64,000 nucleotides of DNA. It comes from Candidatus Thorarchaeota archaeon. Its GTDB lineage: Archaea; Asgardarchaeota; Thorarchaeia; Thorarchaeales; Thorarchaeaceae. The stretch lies in the NCBI GenBank assembly GCA_004524595.1, contig SDOA01000001.1, forward strand, positions 1 to 64,000. Direction: 5' to 3'. Below the pieces are notes generated by a model. That model had not been told where the DNA came from, made no database searches, and worked only from the letters and a program-made list of their open reading frames with translations. A program made the translations under genes and the position numbers. Each line of letters starts with the position of its first letter. Within the stretch, counting starts at the first letter, position 1. Shown in pieces: positions 17,133 through 26,542 of this stretch.

Positions 17133-17810
17133 TTACATGAAATGAGCAACAATGTGGACTTCTTGCCGTGCATCGTCAAGCGTGAAATTTGTTATCTGAT
17201 CAAAACCAAGTGATTTAACTGACTTTATTACTTGTAATACAATACCGGGATCATTCTTAATCTTAAACGCAGCTACAAGCCTACTGCCTTTTCTCAATAA
17301 CACCCTGAATCGCGAGATGAGATTCAACGTTCCACCCTTGTCAGTAGTCACATCAACAAGAAGGAGGTCGATTTGACCCTTAGTTAGTATTGAAGTGGGC
17401 TCTATTGTAAATGCATCTGTAAGAATAAATGAGATTTCAGAATAAGTAGCTGCAAGCTCATTCAAGATCTGCGAGAATCGTTTCGATACTTCTATTCCGA
17501 TGACTTGTGCGCCTTTATGTTGGAGATATTGTAGAAATCCACCTGCAGAGCTTCCAATATCAAGGGCAAGACATGGAAGTTGTATTAAAGTACCACCAAG
17601 TAGTTCATCTATCATCCGGAGCTTGTGATACCCCATTGGTTTGTTAAAAGATTCAGATAGAATCTTGATTTCTTCTTTGCCAGTAATACAAGTGGATGGT
17701 TTACAATATTTCCCATTTACTATGACGATGCCTTCCTTAATTGCTCGCTTAGCCAGTTGACGAGATGAATAACGACCTGTATCAACTAACCAAGCATCTA
17801 ACCTAGGCAT
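17133..17810 (-). CDS. S4-domain plus FtsJ-type RNA methyltransferase, TlyA-like
   Basis: 225 residues. An S4 RNA-binding domain at about 1-55 (PRLDAWLVDTGRYSSRQLAKRAIKEGIVIVNG) is followed by a Rossmann methyltransferase with CLALDIGSSAGGFLQYLQHKGAQVIGIEV as the SAM-binding motif I and DLLLVDVT later. Related to TlyA/FtsJ 2'-O-ribose rRNA methyltransferases. The protein is shorter than bacterial TlyA. It overlaps the DUF2110 gene upstream by 8 bp, so the two form an operon. A GTAWTAC-type pair lies in its coding sequence at 17225-17240. Confidence 0.82.
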   Translation of the reverse strand: MPRLDAWLVDTGRYSSRQLAKRAIKEGIVIVNGKYCKPSTCITGKEEIKILSESFNKPMGYHKLRMIDELLGGTLIQLPCLALDIGSSAGGFLQYLQHKGAQVIGIEVSKRFSQILNELAATYSEISFILTDAFTIEPTSILTKGQIDLLLVDVTTDKGGTLNLISRFRVLLRKGSRLVAAFKIKNDPGIVLQVIKSVKSLGFDQITNFTLDDARQEVHIVAHFM

Positions 17811-18567
17811 TTAGTTTCGCCTCTATCTCTTTTGGAATGAATAGATGCATGGCTACACCTTGTAGCCTTGGACCAATAGCAGCTAGTATGCCAGATGATC
17901 TTGTACTTCTTTTACAAATTAGAGCATGCTCAAAGACTCCAAGATTTTCTATTTCGTAGATATCATCAAGATGACCAGATTGTTTGAGTACGTTATCAAG
18001 CATATCACGATTGGCGCCAAATATTAATAGACGTTCATGGTCATCATGTACCCATTTTTCGAAACGAGCCAATGTGTTTTGTCCAAATTCAGCCTCTATT
18101 TTTTGATTATTCTTGTCAACATTAGTTATCTTTACTTCAACGGGAAGATTATCAACAAGAATGAGAGAACTTGCAAGGAGTCGTAAAGCTCTATCAAGAC
18201 CAAATTGCTTTCTGATTTTATATAGAGGAACTAATGCGTCTATTCGAATGTTATTCAATAGGGCAATATCGACATATATGCCATAACCAACCTTTCCTAC
18301 GTCAACTAGAGATCCGTTGAAAGTTTGTCCTTCTGTTATTTTATCAAAGCTTGTTGATGGACCATACTTTTTGATGAGCATGTTACTAATAAATTCTGAA
18401 TCTTGACCATCAAGACGTATTATGAGGTGTCCTCTTTTGTCAGTCTTGAATTGGACTATATTTACATCCAATTCTTTAATCATTTCTAAAATATCAAATT
18501 TGACTGAATCGAGTAATAGTTTTCGTTTTTTACCGTATACTTTTGTAAAGAGAGAGACTGTCTTCAA
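17803..18567 (-). CDS. DUF2110 family protein
   Basis: 254 residues. The middle part, GSLVDVGKVGYGIYVDIALL...RIDALVPLYKIRKQFG, and ILVDNLPVEVKITNVD match the archaea-only DUF2110 family as I recall it; the GYGIYVDI segment resembles an S1/OB-type barrel. Function is unknown; the context (S4-methyltransferase, TFE) suggests RNA metabolism or translation. Its 3' end overlaps the S4 gene. Confidence 0.75.
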   Translation of the reverse strand: MKTVSLFTKVYGKKRKLLLDSVKFDILEMIKELDVNIVQFKTDKRGHLIIRLDGQDSEFISNMLIKKYGPSTSFDKITEGQTFNGSLVDVGKVGYGIYVDIALLNNIRIDALVPLYKIRKQFGLDRALRLLASSLILVDNLPVEVKITNVDKNNQKIEAEFGQNTLARFEKWVHDDHERLLIFGANRDMLDNVLKQSGHLDDIYEIENLGVFEHALICKRSTRSSGILAAIGPRLQGVAMHLFIPKEIEAKLNA

Positions 18568-18625
18568 TTTCTATTACTATCCTCTATTATCGATTATCAG
18601 AGATTAGATATTAATAATGACTAGA

Positions 18626-19147
18626 TTAGGATGTAGCTTCTAGATCAGCCTTTAGTTCTTCAACACGTTTTCGCAGAAATGATATGGCCTTTTGATTGTC
18701 CATATATTCAAGTTGTCCATTACAAACAGGACATCTAAATGATAGGTTCATCGCCTCTTCGAAGGGTACTGGAGAAGAATCACGGTTCATACAAGAATAT
18801 AGATCATTGTTACTCTCATGTTCAAGTCTTTGTTCAAGGAGATTGAGAACCATTCGTTTTTTCCGATTAACGAGAGCCTGCGCTTTCTTGGGATCAATGC
18901 GCCAGTAGTAAAGAAACCAACCAGTATTAACATCACGAATTCTTCGATATGATGCTAAGTGATTATCATGTAGTTTATAGAGAATCCTGCGTACAATATT
19001 CAACTTGAGATCTGTCTTAGTAGCAATCTCTTCGTCTGTTGTTTCTTCTGCATTCACTAAGACAGTTGAAACATCAACGCCTTCTTTTCCAGCAATCTCT
19101 TCAACAACAAGACGAAAGAGATCATGATTGATATTTGTATGTACCAT
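18626..19147 (-). CDS. tfe: Transcription initiation factor TFE alpha
   Basis: 173 residues. An N-terminal winged helix (TDEEIATKTDLKLNIVRRILYKLHDNHLASYRRIRD) followed by WFLYYWRIDPKKAQ, a charged helix, and a C-terminal zinc ribbon are the layout of archaeal TFE (TFIIE-alpha homologue), which helps open promoters. The ribbon reads YSCMNRDS...FRCPVCNGQLEY: only three of the four expected Cys are present, because the first pair is C-x-x-R rather than C-x-x-C. Confidence 0.92.
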   Translation of the reverse strand: MVHTNINHDLFRLVVEEIAGKEGVDVSTVLVNAEETTDEEIATKTDLKLNIVRRILYKLHDNHLASYRRIRDVNTGWFLYYWRIDPKKAQALVNRKKRMVLNLLEQRLEHESNNDLYSCMNRDSSPVPFEEAMNLSFRCPVCNGQLEYMDNQKAISFLRKRVEELKADLEATS

Positions 19148-19270
19148 TTGATGAAGTCACCCAAGGTGTATTAGATGGTTAATCGACTGAAAATTGATTT
19201 ACAGCCAAAATGTCCTCAGTTGGAATATTCTACTAGTATTATACAGCTAAATACTATTTATTCACTTCGC

Positions 19271-19861
19271 TTAGGTATCTTCCTTCCGCGCTTTTTGTGA
19301 CATCTTCTTTTTTACGATAACTCTATCACCAAGTGTTGGACCAGCACCTGCAGATGTTGATTTTGCTACTTTTATCGGAGGTGTTCCAAGCGGTTCAAGG
19401 AGTGAAATGGCCAGTTCTCGCTCCAGCCCTCTGATTGTCCGCTCAGTCGGTTTTTGACGTCCGGCTTCTATTGCTTTGAGTGTTGAAATACTCTCTCCGA
19501 TTTTCTGTGAGAGTTCGTCTTGACTGATGTTAAGCTTTTGCCGTGCTGTAAGAATGACCTTTGCATAGTCTTCAATAAGTTCTAGATCATCAAGAAGAAC
19601 TCCACTAGATTTTCGAGGTTTGGGTTTTGGTGGTGATTTGGGGATAGACTGAGGTGGGGACTTTGTAACTAACTCTCTATCAGGACTTCCGAACCATGAG
19701 GCACTATGTTTTGGTCTTGATACTGTACGTTTAGAAGAGCTTGGTGATTGACCTCCAAATTTTATTGCGCAATCAGGACAAACAAGCATTGAAGCTCCTT
19801 CGATAATTACACTACGGCCTTGGCTCTTCATTCCTCTTCCGCATAATTCACAACTTGGCAA
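19271..19861 (-). CDS. MBF1-type protein (zinc ribbon plus Cro-like HTH)
   Basis: 196 residues. N-terminal CELCGRG...LVCPDCAIKFG zinc ribbon, a Ser/Pro/Lys-rich linker (about 45-95), an HTH at about 100-150 (LTARQKLNISQDELSQKIGESISTLKAIEAGRQKP), and a basic tail. This is the archaeal form of multiprotein bridging factor 1, which associates with ribosomes and translation. It is divergent from the PAN gene. Confidence 0.92.
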   Translation of the reverse strand: MPSCELCGRGMKSQGRSVIIEGASMLVCPDCAIKFGGQSPSSSKRTVSRPKHSASWFGSPDRELVTKSPPQSIPKSPPKPKPRKSSGVLLDDLELIEDYAKVILTARQKLNISQDELSQKIGESISTLKAIEAGRQKPTERTIRGLERELAISLLEPLGTPPIKVAKSTSAGAGPTLGDRVIVKKKMSQKARKEDT

Positions 19862-19951
19862 AGCCGATTCCCTCTCTTCATATCTGTTCTGAAGTGGAGA
19901 TTGATAAAGATTGCCGATTAGACTAATTTATTCTATGGGAGATAGCTATGA

Positions 19952-21214
19952 TTGACCAGCAAAGCAAGCCTTAAAACCATTCTAGTGGATGGAGGCGTGA
20001 GGTGCCACTTCTTGCCAGGGACTACAGAAACTAAGGACGAAGGTAATGTTGATGAAACAGCCTATTCACAAAGTGTTACTAGACACTTGGAGAGACGCCT
20101 TCGTGCATTAGAAACTGAGAAACAAATTTTGCAAGCAGAACGTAGTCGTCTTGAGAAAGAAACACAGACTCTTAGGACAGAACTGGAGAAACTTAGACAG
20201 TCTCCACTGATTACTGCAACTATTATTGAGATGCTTGAAGATGGCAGAGCTATTGTAAAAAGTTCAACTGGGCCCAATTTTGTTGTACATGTGGCATCGT
20301 CTATTCAGAAAGAAAAGTTACAACCAGGTGCATTAGTAGCTCTGAATCAACGTTCATTCACAGTTCAACAAGAATTACCACAGTCAAAAGATCCAATGAT
20401 TCGTGCAATGGAAATTGAAGAGGCGCCTGAGATATCCTATTCTGACATTGGTGGTCTCAGACAGCAACTTCAAGAGATTAGAGAAACTGTTGAGCTTCCA
20501 TTACTTGAACCAGAGTTATTTGAACAGGTTGGGATTGAACCACCTAAAGGAGTGTTATTGACCGGACTTCCTGGCACAGGAAAGACATTGTGTGCAAGAG
20601 CTGTTGCACATGAAACTAATGCGACATTCATTCGAGTGATTGGATCAGAATTGGTTCAAAAATTCATTGGAGAAGGAGCAAGACTAGTCAGAGAAATTTT
20701 TATGCTTGCTAAAGAAAAAGCTCCAGCTATTATTTTTGTTGATGAACTTGACGCAGTTGGTTCTCATAGATTAGATATCGCAACATCTGGTGATCGAGAG
20801 GTTCAAAGAACATTAATGCAACTTCTAAGTGAACTAGATGGTTTTGAGAGTAGAGGTCAAGTAGCAGTATTAGGGGCAACCAATCGTCCAGATATATTGG
20901 ACCCTGCATTATTACGACCGGGTAGGTTTGATAGGATTATCGATTTTCCATTACCTGATGAGGATAGTAGAAGAGAGATTTTCAAGATTCATACTCGAGG
21001 TATGAACATCGAAAAAACAATTGATTTCAGTCAGCTTCTTTCAGCAACACAGAATAGAACAGGAGCCGACATCAAGAGCATCTGTACTGAAGCAGGTATG
21101 TTTGCAATTAGAGAGAAAAGAACTAGTGTTACCCAAGATGATTTTCGTAAGGCAATTATCAAGGTGCAGGAACGAGGTGGTAGTCAGCAAGCTCCTAGTA
21201 GCATGTACTGTTAA
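19952..21214 (+). CDS. pan: Proteasome-activating nucleotidase
   Basis: 420 residues from TTG (no ATG available near the start). An N-terminal coiled coil (about 45-90), an OB domain with [15 protein letters not shown], then AAA+: GLPGTGKTL Walker [12 protein letters not shown]alker [21 protein letters not shown] with the Arg finger. The C-terminus ends M-Y-C, an HbYX motif for opening the 20S gate. PAN unfolds proteins for the archaeal proteasome. The start could be a GTG about 11 or 15 codons further in. Confidence 0.94.
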   Translation: MTSKASLKTILVDGGVRCHFLPGTTETKDEGNVDETAYSQSVTRHLERRLRALETEKQILQAERSRLEKETQTLRTELEKLRQSPLITATIIEMLEDGRAIVKSSTGPNFVVHVASSIQKEKLQPGALVALNQRSFTVQQELPQSKDPMIRAMEIEEAPEISYSDIGGLRQQLQEIRETVELPLLEPELFEQVGIEPPKGVLLTGLPGTGKTLCARAVAHETNATFIRVIGSELVQKFIGEGARLVREIFMLAKEKAPAIIFVDELDAVGSHRLDIATSGDREVQRTLMQLLSELDGFESRGQVAVLGATNRPDILDPALLRPGRFDRIIDFPLPDEDSRREIFKIHTRGMNIEKTIDFSQLLSATQNRTGADIKSICTEAGMFAIREKRTSVTQDDFRKAIIKVQERGGSQQAPSSMYC

Positions 21215-21239
21215 TTGTTGATTCGACTCGTGAGATAAT

Positions 21240-22067
21240 ATGAGGTTTAGAGATTTTCTCATAATTAAGTTGGGAAATAAAATTGCAGAGAGAGAAATAC
21301 TACCATCAGGTTTTCATCTCGTAGGACATGTTGCCCTATTAAATCTAAATTCTTCACTTATAAAATATTCTTCAGTAATAGGTCGAGCTGTTCTAGAGTA
21401 TGACCATCGTGTAAAATCTGTTGCTGTAAAGATTGGGCCTACTATTGGAGTAGAACGTAACCCTTCCTATAAGGTCATCATAGGAGATTGTAATACAGTT
21501 ACTACACATATTGAGAATGGAATTCACTTTCGATTGGACCCAATTCGATTGACTTTCTCAGGAGGTAATAGAAGAGAAAGAATTGAGCTTCCAAAGAAAG
21601 TTGAGCCTGGTGAAAGGATTGTGGATATGTTCTCGTGTGTAGGTCAATTTGCCCTTCACCTAGCAAAGAAGAGGGATATTGAAATAACTGCTATCGAAAT
21701 AAATCCTGAAGCTTATAGATATCTTGTTGAAAATATAAAATTGAACGGATTTGATGATATAGTTACTCCAGTATTAGGTGATTGTCGATTAGTTCATCCA
21801 CGAGATTATGCAAATAGAGTGGTTATGGGTTATTTACATGATACGATAACATTTCTTCCTTATGCGTTGGATACTCTAGTGGGAGAGGGAGGAACTATAC
21901 ATATGCACATGGCTCTATCTAAAAAATCTCATGGTATTATTGTTGATAGAATTAATGAGATCTGTAAACATAGATGCTTCAATCCTGAAGTGAAAATTCG
22001 TAAGATTAAGAACTATTCACCTGGAATAGCTCATTGTGTATATGACATAGTAGTGAAGTCAGAATGA
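21240..22067 (+). CDS. taw2: Taw2-type tRNA-Phe aminocarboxypropyltransferase
   Basis: 275 residues of the Trm5/TYW2 family: MFSCVGQFALHLA (SAM-binding motif I), AIEINPEAYRYLVENIKLNG, and VVMGYLHDTITFLPYAL. The MGYLH...FLP motif, instead of the NLP motif of the m1G37 methyltransferase Trm5, marks the Taw2 branch, which transfers the 3-amino-3-carboxypropyl group of SAM to 4-demethylwyosine at position 37. It lies 25 bp after pan. Confidence 0.85.
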   Translation: MRFRDFLIIKLGNKIAEREILPSGFHLVGHVALLNLNSSLIKYSSVIGRAVLEYDHRVKSVAVKIGPTIGVERNPSYKVIIGDCNTVTTHIENGIHFRLDPIRLTFSGGNRRERIELPKKVEPGERIVDMFSCVGQFALHLAKKRDIEITAIEINPEAYRYLVENIKLNGFDDIVTPVLGDCRLVHPRDYANRVVMGYLHDTITFLPYALDTLVGEGGTIHMHMALSKKSHGIIVDRINEICKHRCFNPEVKIRKIKNYSPGIAHCVYDIVVKSE

Positions 22068-22166
22068 ATACAAAGCGTAATCATTTTATCCATAGAATTC
22101 AGACAGACCAATATTGATTGAGTTAATGTCACATCATTACCTCGAAAAATCAAGCGATGTGATACT

Positions 22167-22556
22167 ATGGGATTTAGAGGATATTCACCAAAACAAATGG
22201 AACGTATGATGAAAAAGATGGGAATTGAGCAGAAAGATATAGATGATGTGAGAGAGGTAATAATTAGATTTAGTGATAAAGAATGGGTGATATCAAAACC
22301 TTCAGTTACTATGGTCAAACAAGGTGGTGTAGAAACTTATCAGATTTCAGGAAGTAAGACTGAGAGAAAATCTGCCAAGACCGTGACTGATGCAAAATCA
22401 AATGATAGAATTAAAGAAGAACCTATTATTGAGATTCCAATAGAAGATGCTGCACTTGTTGCGAGTCAAACTGGGGTTGATATTGAAACTGCTAAGCAGG
22501 CGTTAAAGGAAACTGAGGGAGATTTAGCTGCAGCTATTCTAAAACTTAGACACTAA
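22167..22556 (+). CDS. nac: Nascent polypeptide-associated complex protein
   Basis: 129 residues. MGFRGYSPKQMERMMKKMGIEQKDIDDVREVIIR is the archaeal NAC N-terminus; a NAC beta-barrel follows (WVISKPSVTMVKQGGVETYQISG) and a UBA domain closes the protein (AALVASQTGVDIETAKQALKETEGDLAAAILKL). It binds ribosomes and emerging peptides as a homodimer. Confidence 0.96.
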   Translation: MGFRGYSPKQMERMMKKMGIEQKDIDDVREVIIRFSDKEWVISKPSVTMVKQGGVETYQISGSKTERKSAKTVTDAKSNDRIKEEPIIEIPIEDAALVASQTGVDIETAKQALKETEGDLAAAILKLRH

Positions 22557-22566
22557 GAACCGCATA

Positions 22567-22597
22567 TTGTAATACTCTATTATAATACTTGTAATAC
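22567..22597. repeat. Heptad cluster: two TTGTAATAC units
   Basis: TTGTAATAC at 22567-22575 and again at 22589-22597, with TATAATAC directly before the second (22581-22588). It lies in the convergent gap between nac and atpD, so a promoter operator role is unlikely. First member of the 22.5-35.2 kb series. Confidence 0.6.
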
Positions 22598-22599
22598 AA

Positions 22600-23235
22600 T
22601 TATTCCTCTTCTTTAGTAATCCAGTCACGAACCATTTTGAGACGAACGAAGTCCTCTCGGTCTCGCTCTTCAAGTGCAAGTTTGACAAAACGTACAGTAG
22701 CATCAAGTCTAGGAATGACAACAGTTTCGAGAGCCGATACACGTCTTTTAGTCCTTTCAATTTCAAGAGCAAGTCTCTTAACAGTGGACTCGATTTCGGC
22801 AAGGCGAACTATTGCCTTAAGAGCTTCTTTGAATTTTTCGCTCATTGTATCAAATTTTGTGCTTGAATCAGAGAGTGAATATGGAAGTTCAGGAGTATGT
22901 TGTTGAACTGATAATACTGGGACTCTGACTCCCATCATTGATCTAGTTGTAATATCCAGTTCTATTTCGAATTTACTAGCATATGCAAATTCGATTACTC
23001 TAGAAGGTCCCATAATCATTTTTGCTTGTGTGAGTGCAGAGAACGCTTCAGAAATAGTAGAATCAACTTTTTCTCTAGCCTCTTTGATCTCAGCTATTGC
23101 ATTAAAAAACTCCATTATCAATGAATCACGTTTTTCCCTTAGTAGATTATGGCCTCTTTCGGCAAGTTTCATTCTGTTCCTGAGTGCGAGAAGCTCCATC
23201 CGGGTTGTCTTTGTACCGGGCAGTATTTTACTCAT
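22600..23235 (-). CDS. atpD: V/A-type ATP synthase subunit D
   Basis: 211 residues. TKTTRMELLALRNRMKLAERGHNLLREKRDSLIMEF is the diagnostic N-terminal helix of the central-stalk subunit D, and RRVSALETVVIPRLDATVRFV is the conserved C-terminal helix. It forms the rotor shaft of the membrane ATPase. The rest of the operon is not in the window. Confidence 0.96.
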   Translation of the reverse strand: MSKILPGTKTTRMELLALRNRMKLAERGHNLLREKRDSLIMEFFNAIAEIKEAREKVDSTISEAFSALTQAKMIMGPSRVIEFAYASKFEIELDITTRSMMGVRVPVLSVQQHTPELPYSLSDSSTKFDTMSEKFKEALKAIVRLAEIESTVKRLALEIERTKRRVSALETVVIPRLDATVRFVKLALEERDREDFVRLKMVRDWITKEEE

Positions 23236-23274
23236 CTTTTACCACTCCAAGCATGTGTAGGAAAGATGATTTGT

Positions 23275-23553
23275 CTAGTATAATGTAAGGGCCAACGCAG
23301 CAATGATAATTCCAATAGTACAGATAATGAGCCAGTCTCTCATGTATTTGTGCACTAATTTTGGTTTTTCATTTATTTGACTGGTAATTATGAAAGTTGC
23401 AAGAGAAATGAATAGAAAGGCGAACGGGAGGGGTGTGGTGATATTATTCAGTCTGACATCTGTAATTAAAATAATAGCAAATAAACCACCAAATATGAGA
23501 AATGATAAGATCATTACAGAGTTCATTATGTGCTTAATCCGTTCAACATCCAT
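23275..23553 (-). CDS. Small membrane protein, three TM helices
   Basis: 92 residues from MDVERIKHIMN, with hydrophobic segments at about 11-30, 40-58 and 72-91 and Asn/Lys loops between. GAGGCA lies upstream of this ATG; the frame is open 22 codons further, but that part reads like non-coding sequence. It sits 39 bp upstream of atpD on the same strand, so it may be cotranscribed with the ATPase gene. No family recognised. Confidence 0.6.
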   Translation of the reverse strand: MDVERIKHIMNSVMILSFLIFGGLFAIILITDVRLNNITTPLPFAFLFISLATFIITSQINEKPKLVHKYMRDWLIICTIGIIIAALALTLY

Positions 23554-23706
23554 AATAGATGCCTCCTTTGAGGAACCATACCAGGGATACTGGTTGGGAT
23601 ACAGGCCAATTGATTCCATTCAAAAAGGTTGTGTATCGCCTATCTCTGTACTATGATTTCGGGAGATTTCACCACACATTTTATATCAGTATATGTTTTC
23701 TGAAAA

Positions 23707-23733
23707 TTGTATTACAATAAGTACTTGTGATAC
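23707..23733. repeat. Heptad triplet upstream of the AAA+ gene
   Basis: TTGTATTAC (23707-23715), AATAAGTAC (23716-23724) and TTGTGATAC (23725-23733) are three consecutive 9-mers about 30-55 bp before the AAA+ start codon. The position over the promoter would suit autorepression by the RHH partner. Confidence 0.65.
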
Positions 23734-23762
23734 ACATTAATCATATTCAAGAGGTCCACATA

Positions 23763-24743
23763 ATGACGATAGCTATTCATGAAAGTGCACTGATTCGCCA
23801 TTTCAATACACGGAAAGAAGTCTTGCGTGCCTGGGAAGAAAGAATTGGTGCTAGATTCTCACCATTTCGTGGATTCAAGATGCCTGATAGTCGTCTGTAT
23901 ATTGAGGATAGTGACTTCTTAGATTCTATTGTTGATTTAATTATCACGAATGAAAGACATGTGTTCATTAGAGGGCCCGTAGGTTCTGGGAAGAGTACAT
24001 TGATGCTCTTGGCTTTAAGAGATTTACCAACTCTTGCAGATAGAAGAGGAAACAAATTTGTTACTGGCTATGTAGGAATGACGGGTCTCTATGAAAAACA
24101 GATGTCTGCTGCTATAGCTGATTCTCTTAGAGTGAAATACAAAAGATCTTGGGAATCTAGTCAGATAATTGACGCTGTTGCAAAAGAGAGTCTTCGAAGG
24201 TATCTAGAAGAGAGAAGCCGTACTGCCCTCTTCATCGAGGATGTAGCTGACAATCAAGAGGCAGCTTTTCACAAGCTCAGATTTCTTGCAGATTTGCCAA
24301 CAGAAGAAATGGTTGAAACTTATGGAAAGACTCAAGCCTTAGATGAACCAATTGTAACATTGGTAATGTCTGGAACAATGATATATTGGAATGCAATGTT
24401 ATCATTTCTTCCTCAAATTGCTGATCGTACAGAACCTCTTGATGTTCCGTCTCTTAATGATAATAAAGCACGGGAATTTATTGGAAGAAGAATTGCTTAT
24501 GCTCAGGGACGGATTGATAGTTTTAATGCTGATAATTTTGATATCTATCCGTTCAACGATGATTCGATTAAAGTCATTAATGCGGCAGCAAAGGGTAACC
24601 CACGTGACATTAGAATGTTAGCAAGAGGGTGTCAGCAAGTAGCTGCTGAGAATTTTAGAAAGAATGGGGACCCTACTGTGGATAGAGAGATTGCCACACT
24701 TGTATCAGAGGCATATGCGACCATACTTAAGGAGGTTCAATAA
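23763..24743 (+). CDS. AAA+ ATPase of the AAA/RHH pair
   Basis: 326 residues from MTIAIHESAL; GAGG lies 7 bp before this ATG (an ATG 12 codons upstream is less likely). Walker A GPVGSGKST at 71-79, Walker B TALFIEDVAD at 154-163, a sensor-1-like LVMSGTMIYW at about 208, and a sensor-2-like GNPRDIRMLARG near 290. The layout resembles Orc1/Cdc6 or TniB-type AAA+ ATPases without the C-terminal winged helix. It is coupled to the RHH gene, whose ATG follows 1 bp after its stop. Flanked on both sides by GTAWTAC repeats. A role in DNA segregation or repeat-bound complexes is inference. Confidence 0.75.
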   Translation: MTIAIHESALIRHFNTRKEVLRAWEERIGARFSPFRGFKMPDSRLYIEDSDFLDSIVDLIITNERHVFIRGPVGSGKSTLMLLALRDLPTLADRRGNKFVTGYVGMTGLYEKQMSAAIADSLRVKYKRSWESSQIIDAVAKESLRRYLEERSRTALFIEDVADNQEAAFHKLRFLADLPTEEMVETYGKTQALDEPIVTLVMSGTMIYWNAMLSFLPQIADRTEPLDVPSLNDNKAREFIGRRIAYAQGRIDSFNADNFDIYPFNDDSIKVINAAAKGNPRDIRMLARGCQQVAAENFRKNGDPTVDREIATLVSEAYATILKEVQ

Positions 24744-24744
24744 A

Positions 24745-25047
24745 ATGAGTTTACTTGGAAAATATAGACGGGAAGAGGCTGATAAAGACGAAGATACTGA
24801 AAGTACAACAACAGTTCGTCGAGAAACAAGCGATGTCACTCCAAAGACTAGTCAAATTATTTCAGCAGTTCCAAACAAGGAGAGAAAAAGTCCGATTGTA
24901 TCCTTCTCAATTCCAACAGACCTTCGTTCTTGTCTACAAGCTATCAGAAAAACAAAAGCAATCAATCTTAGTATGTGGGTTGAATTACAGCTTCGAGAAG
25001 CAGTTGCTAGAGAGTTTCCTAAGATAGCTGAAGAATTTCTTGAATAA
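24745..25047 (+). CDS. Ribbon-helix-helix DNA-binding protein with disordered N-tail
   Basis: 100 residues from the ATG at 24745, with GGAGG 10 bp upstream inside the AAA+ gene. Residues 1-48 are polar, charged and low-complexity. Residues 50-91 match an RHH fold: strand PIVSFSIPTDL, helix RSCLQAIRKT, turn AINLS, helix MWVELQLREAVAREF. This architecture (flexible tail plus C-terminal RHH) is that of centromere-binding proteins such as ParG, omega and SegB, in which the tail stimulates the partner ATPase. The CopG/Arc type of regulator is the alternative. Tandem heptads start right after its stop codon. Confidence 0.72.
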   Translation: MSLLGKYRREEADKDEDTESTTTVRRETSDVTPKTSQIISAVPNKERKSPIVSFSIPTDLRSCLQAIRKTKAINLSMWVELQLREAVAREFPKIAEEFLE

Positions 25048-25065
25048 TTGTAATATTGGTATTAC
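25048..25065. repeat. Heptad pair after the RHH gene
   Basis: TTGTAATAT (25048-25056) and TGGTATTAC (25057-25065) in direct succession, in the 14-bp convergent gap and running into the 3' end of acdA. Confidence 0.6.
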
Positions 25066-26471
25066 AATACTTTTGACTCGCTAGTGTTTCTATGTGCCTC
25101 TGCATACTCTGTGACTTTTGCCATACAAAGTGTGGCAACCCAAGGATCATCGAAGCATGGTATTCTATTCATTTCTAATAAATCCTTACCGGGCTTTCCT
25201 ATATCTCCAGCAAGCCATACACCAACCACTGGTTTTTCACTGTTTGCTATTCTGACTCCTTCAAGTGTTCCTGCTGCATGCTCAGTTTGTGTCATGCCAG
25301 CAAATGTAGGAACACCACAGATAACGAGTAACATATCAACATTTGAATCTTTCAATAAAAGCTCTGAGGCGATTCTATATTCTCGTCTACCCCCACTTGC
25401 AACAACATCTACAGGATTTTCAATGGAAGCCATTGGTGAGAGAACTTGACGAAGTTCGTGTTGTGTCCGTTCCTGTAATTTTGTTATTATCAGACCTTGT
25501 TCTGAAGCAGAGTCTGTGGCAAGAACTCCTGCTCCTCCTGTATTACTAATAATACCAATATTACGACCCTTGGGAAGAGGTTGATAATCGAATAATTTGC
25601 AAATCTCAAAAAGCGTATCAAGAGTCGGAGCTGTTACACAACCTGCCTGACGAATCATTCCATCAAATACTTTGGATGACCCAGCAAGAGATCCTGTATG
25701 TGACTTAGTCGCATATCCTCCAGCCTCGCTTCTGCCGCCTTTTAATATAACGACCGGTTTTAGTTGGGCAGTTTTCTGCAATGATATGAATAATTCTCTA
25801 CCTCTGGTCACACCTTCGATATATCCTGCAATCACTGTTGATTTTGAATCTTGTCTGAAGTAATCAAGAATCTCGATAATACCAATATCAGCTGAATTTC
25901 CAACACTAGCAAATTTACTCATACCAATCCTTTTGCTTCTAGTTGTATAGATTATCATTCCTCCTAATGCTCCACTTTGTGAAACAAAGGCAATATTTCC
26001 ACGTTCAGGCATCATTGTGAATGTTCCATTAAACAGTCTGCTATTAGACACACCAACACAATTTGGTCCAATAATTCGAATACCATAATCTCTACATTCT
26101 TTTACTAGATTTGTTTCAAGCTCTTTTCCTTCAGGACCTGTTTCACTGAATCCTCCAGAAATAATTACAGCGTTTCTTGCTCCTGTCTTATGAATTTCAG
26201 AAATTAATGCTGCACAATGTTTAGCAGCCACAGCAACAATAACTAAATCAACTGATTTTGGTAAGTCAGCTAGACTTGGGTATGCCTTAACACCAAGAAC
26301 GTAATCTCGACTATGAGTTATCGGAAATACTTCGATCTCTGATGTTAAGAGGTTCATCAAGATTGAATTTCCTAATTTTCTGTAGTCAGCTGATGCTCCT
26401 ACAAGAGCTACACTTTTGGGATTGAAAAAGGGGTCAATTTGTTGAAAGAGTTCGTCATCAGAGATTGTCAT
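25062..26471 (-). CDS. acdA: Acetyl-CoA synthetase (ADP-forming) alpha subunit
   Basis: 469 residues. CoA-binding Rossmann domain with FFNPKSVALVGAS at the start, GPNCVGVSN, AFVSQSGALGG, and KSHTGSLAGS with the His that carries the phosphate. It has the alpha-subunit domains only; the ATP-grasp beta subunit is not adjacent. It produces acetate or other acids plus ATP from acyl-CoA, typically the last step of peptide and sugar fermentation. This agrees with IorAB (32-34 kb) making aryl-acetyl-CoA. Confidence 0.93.
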   Translation of the reverse strand: MTISDDELFQQIDPFFNPKSVALVGASADYRKLGNSILMNLLTSEIEVFPITHSRDYVLGVKAYPSLADLPKSVDLVIVAVAAKHCAALISEIHKTGARNAVIISGGFSETGPEGKELETNLVKECRDYGIRIIGPNCVGVSNSRLFNGTFTMMPERGNIAFVSQSGALGGMIIYTTRSKRIGMSKFASVGNSADIGIIEILDYFRQDSKSTVIAGYIEGVTRGRELFISLQKTAQLKPVVILKGGRSEAGGYATKSHTGSLAGSSKVFDGMIRQAGCVTAPTLDTLFEICKLFDYQPLPKGRNIGIISNTGGAGVLATDSASEQGLIITKLQERTQHELRQVLSPMASIENPVDVVASGGRREYRIASELLLKDSNVDMLLVICGVPTFAGMTQTEHAAGTLEGVRIANSEKPVVGVWLAGDIGKPGKDLLEMNRIPCFDDPWVATLCMAKVTEYAEAHRNTSESKVL

Positions 26472-26524
26472 AGGTTCATGCCTGGCAAGATTTCGATTTA
26501 TGTTTGTTGTGTGACTTCTATTAA

Positions 26525-26542
26525 TTGTATTACTTGTAATAA
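26525..26542. repeat. Heptad pair at the end of the 412-aa gene
   Basis: TTGTATTAC (26525-26533) followed by TTGTAATAA (26534-26542). The site overlaps the last codons (NYYK) and the stop of the gene at 26530-27768 and extends into the gap before acdA. Confidence 0.6.
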
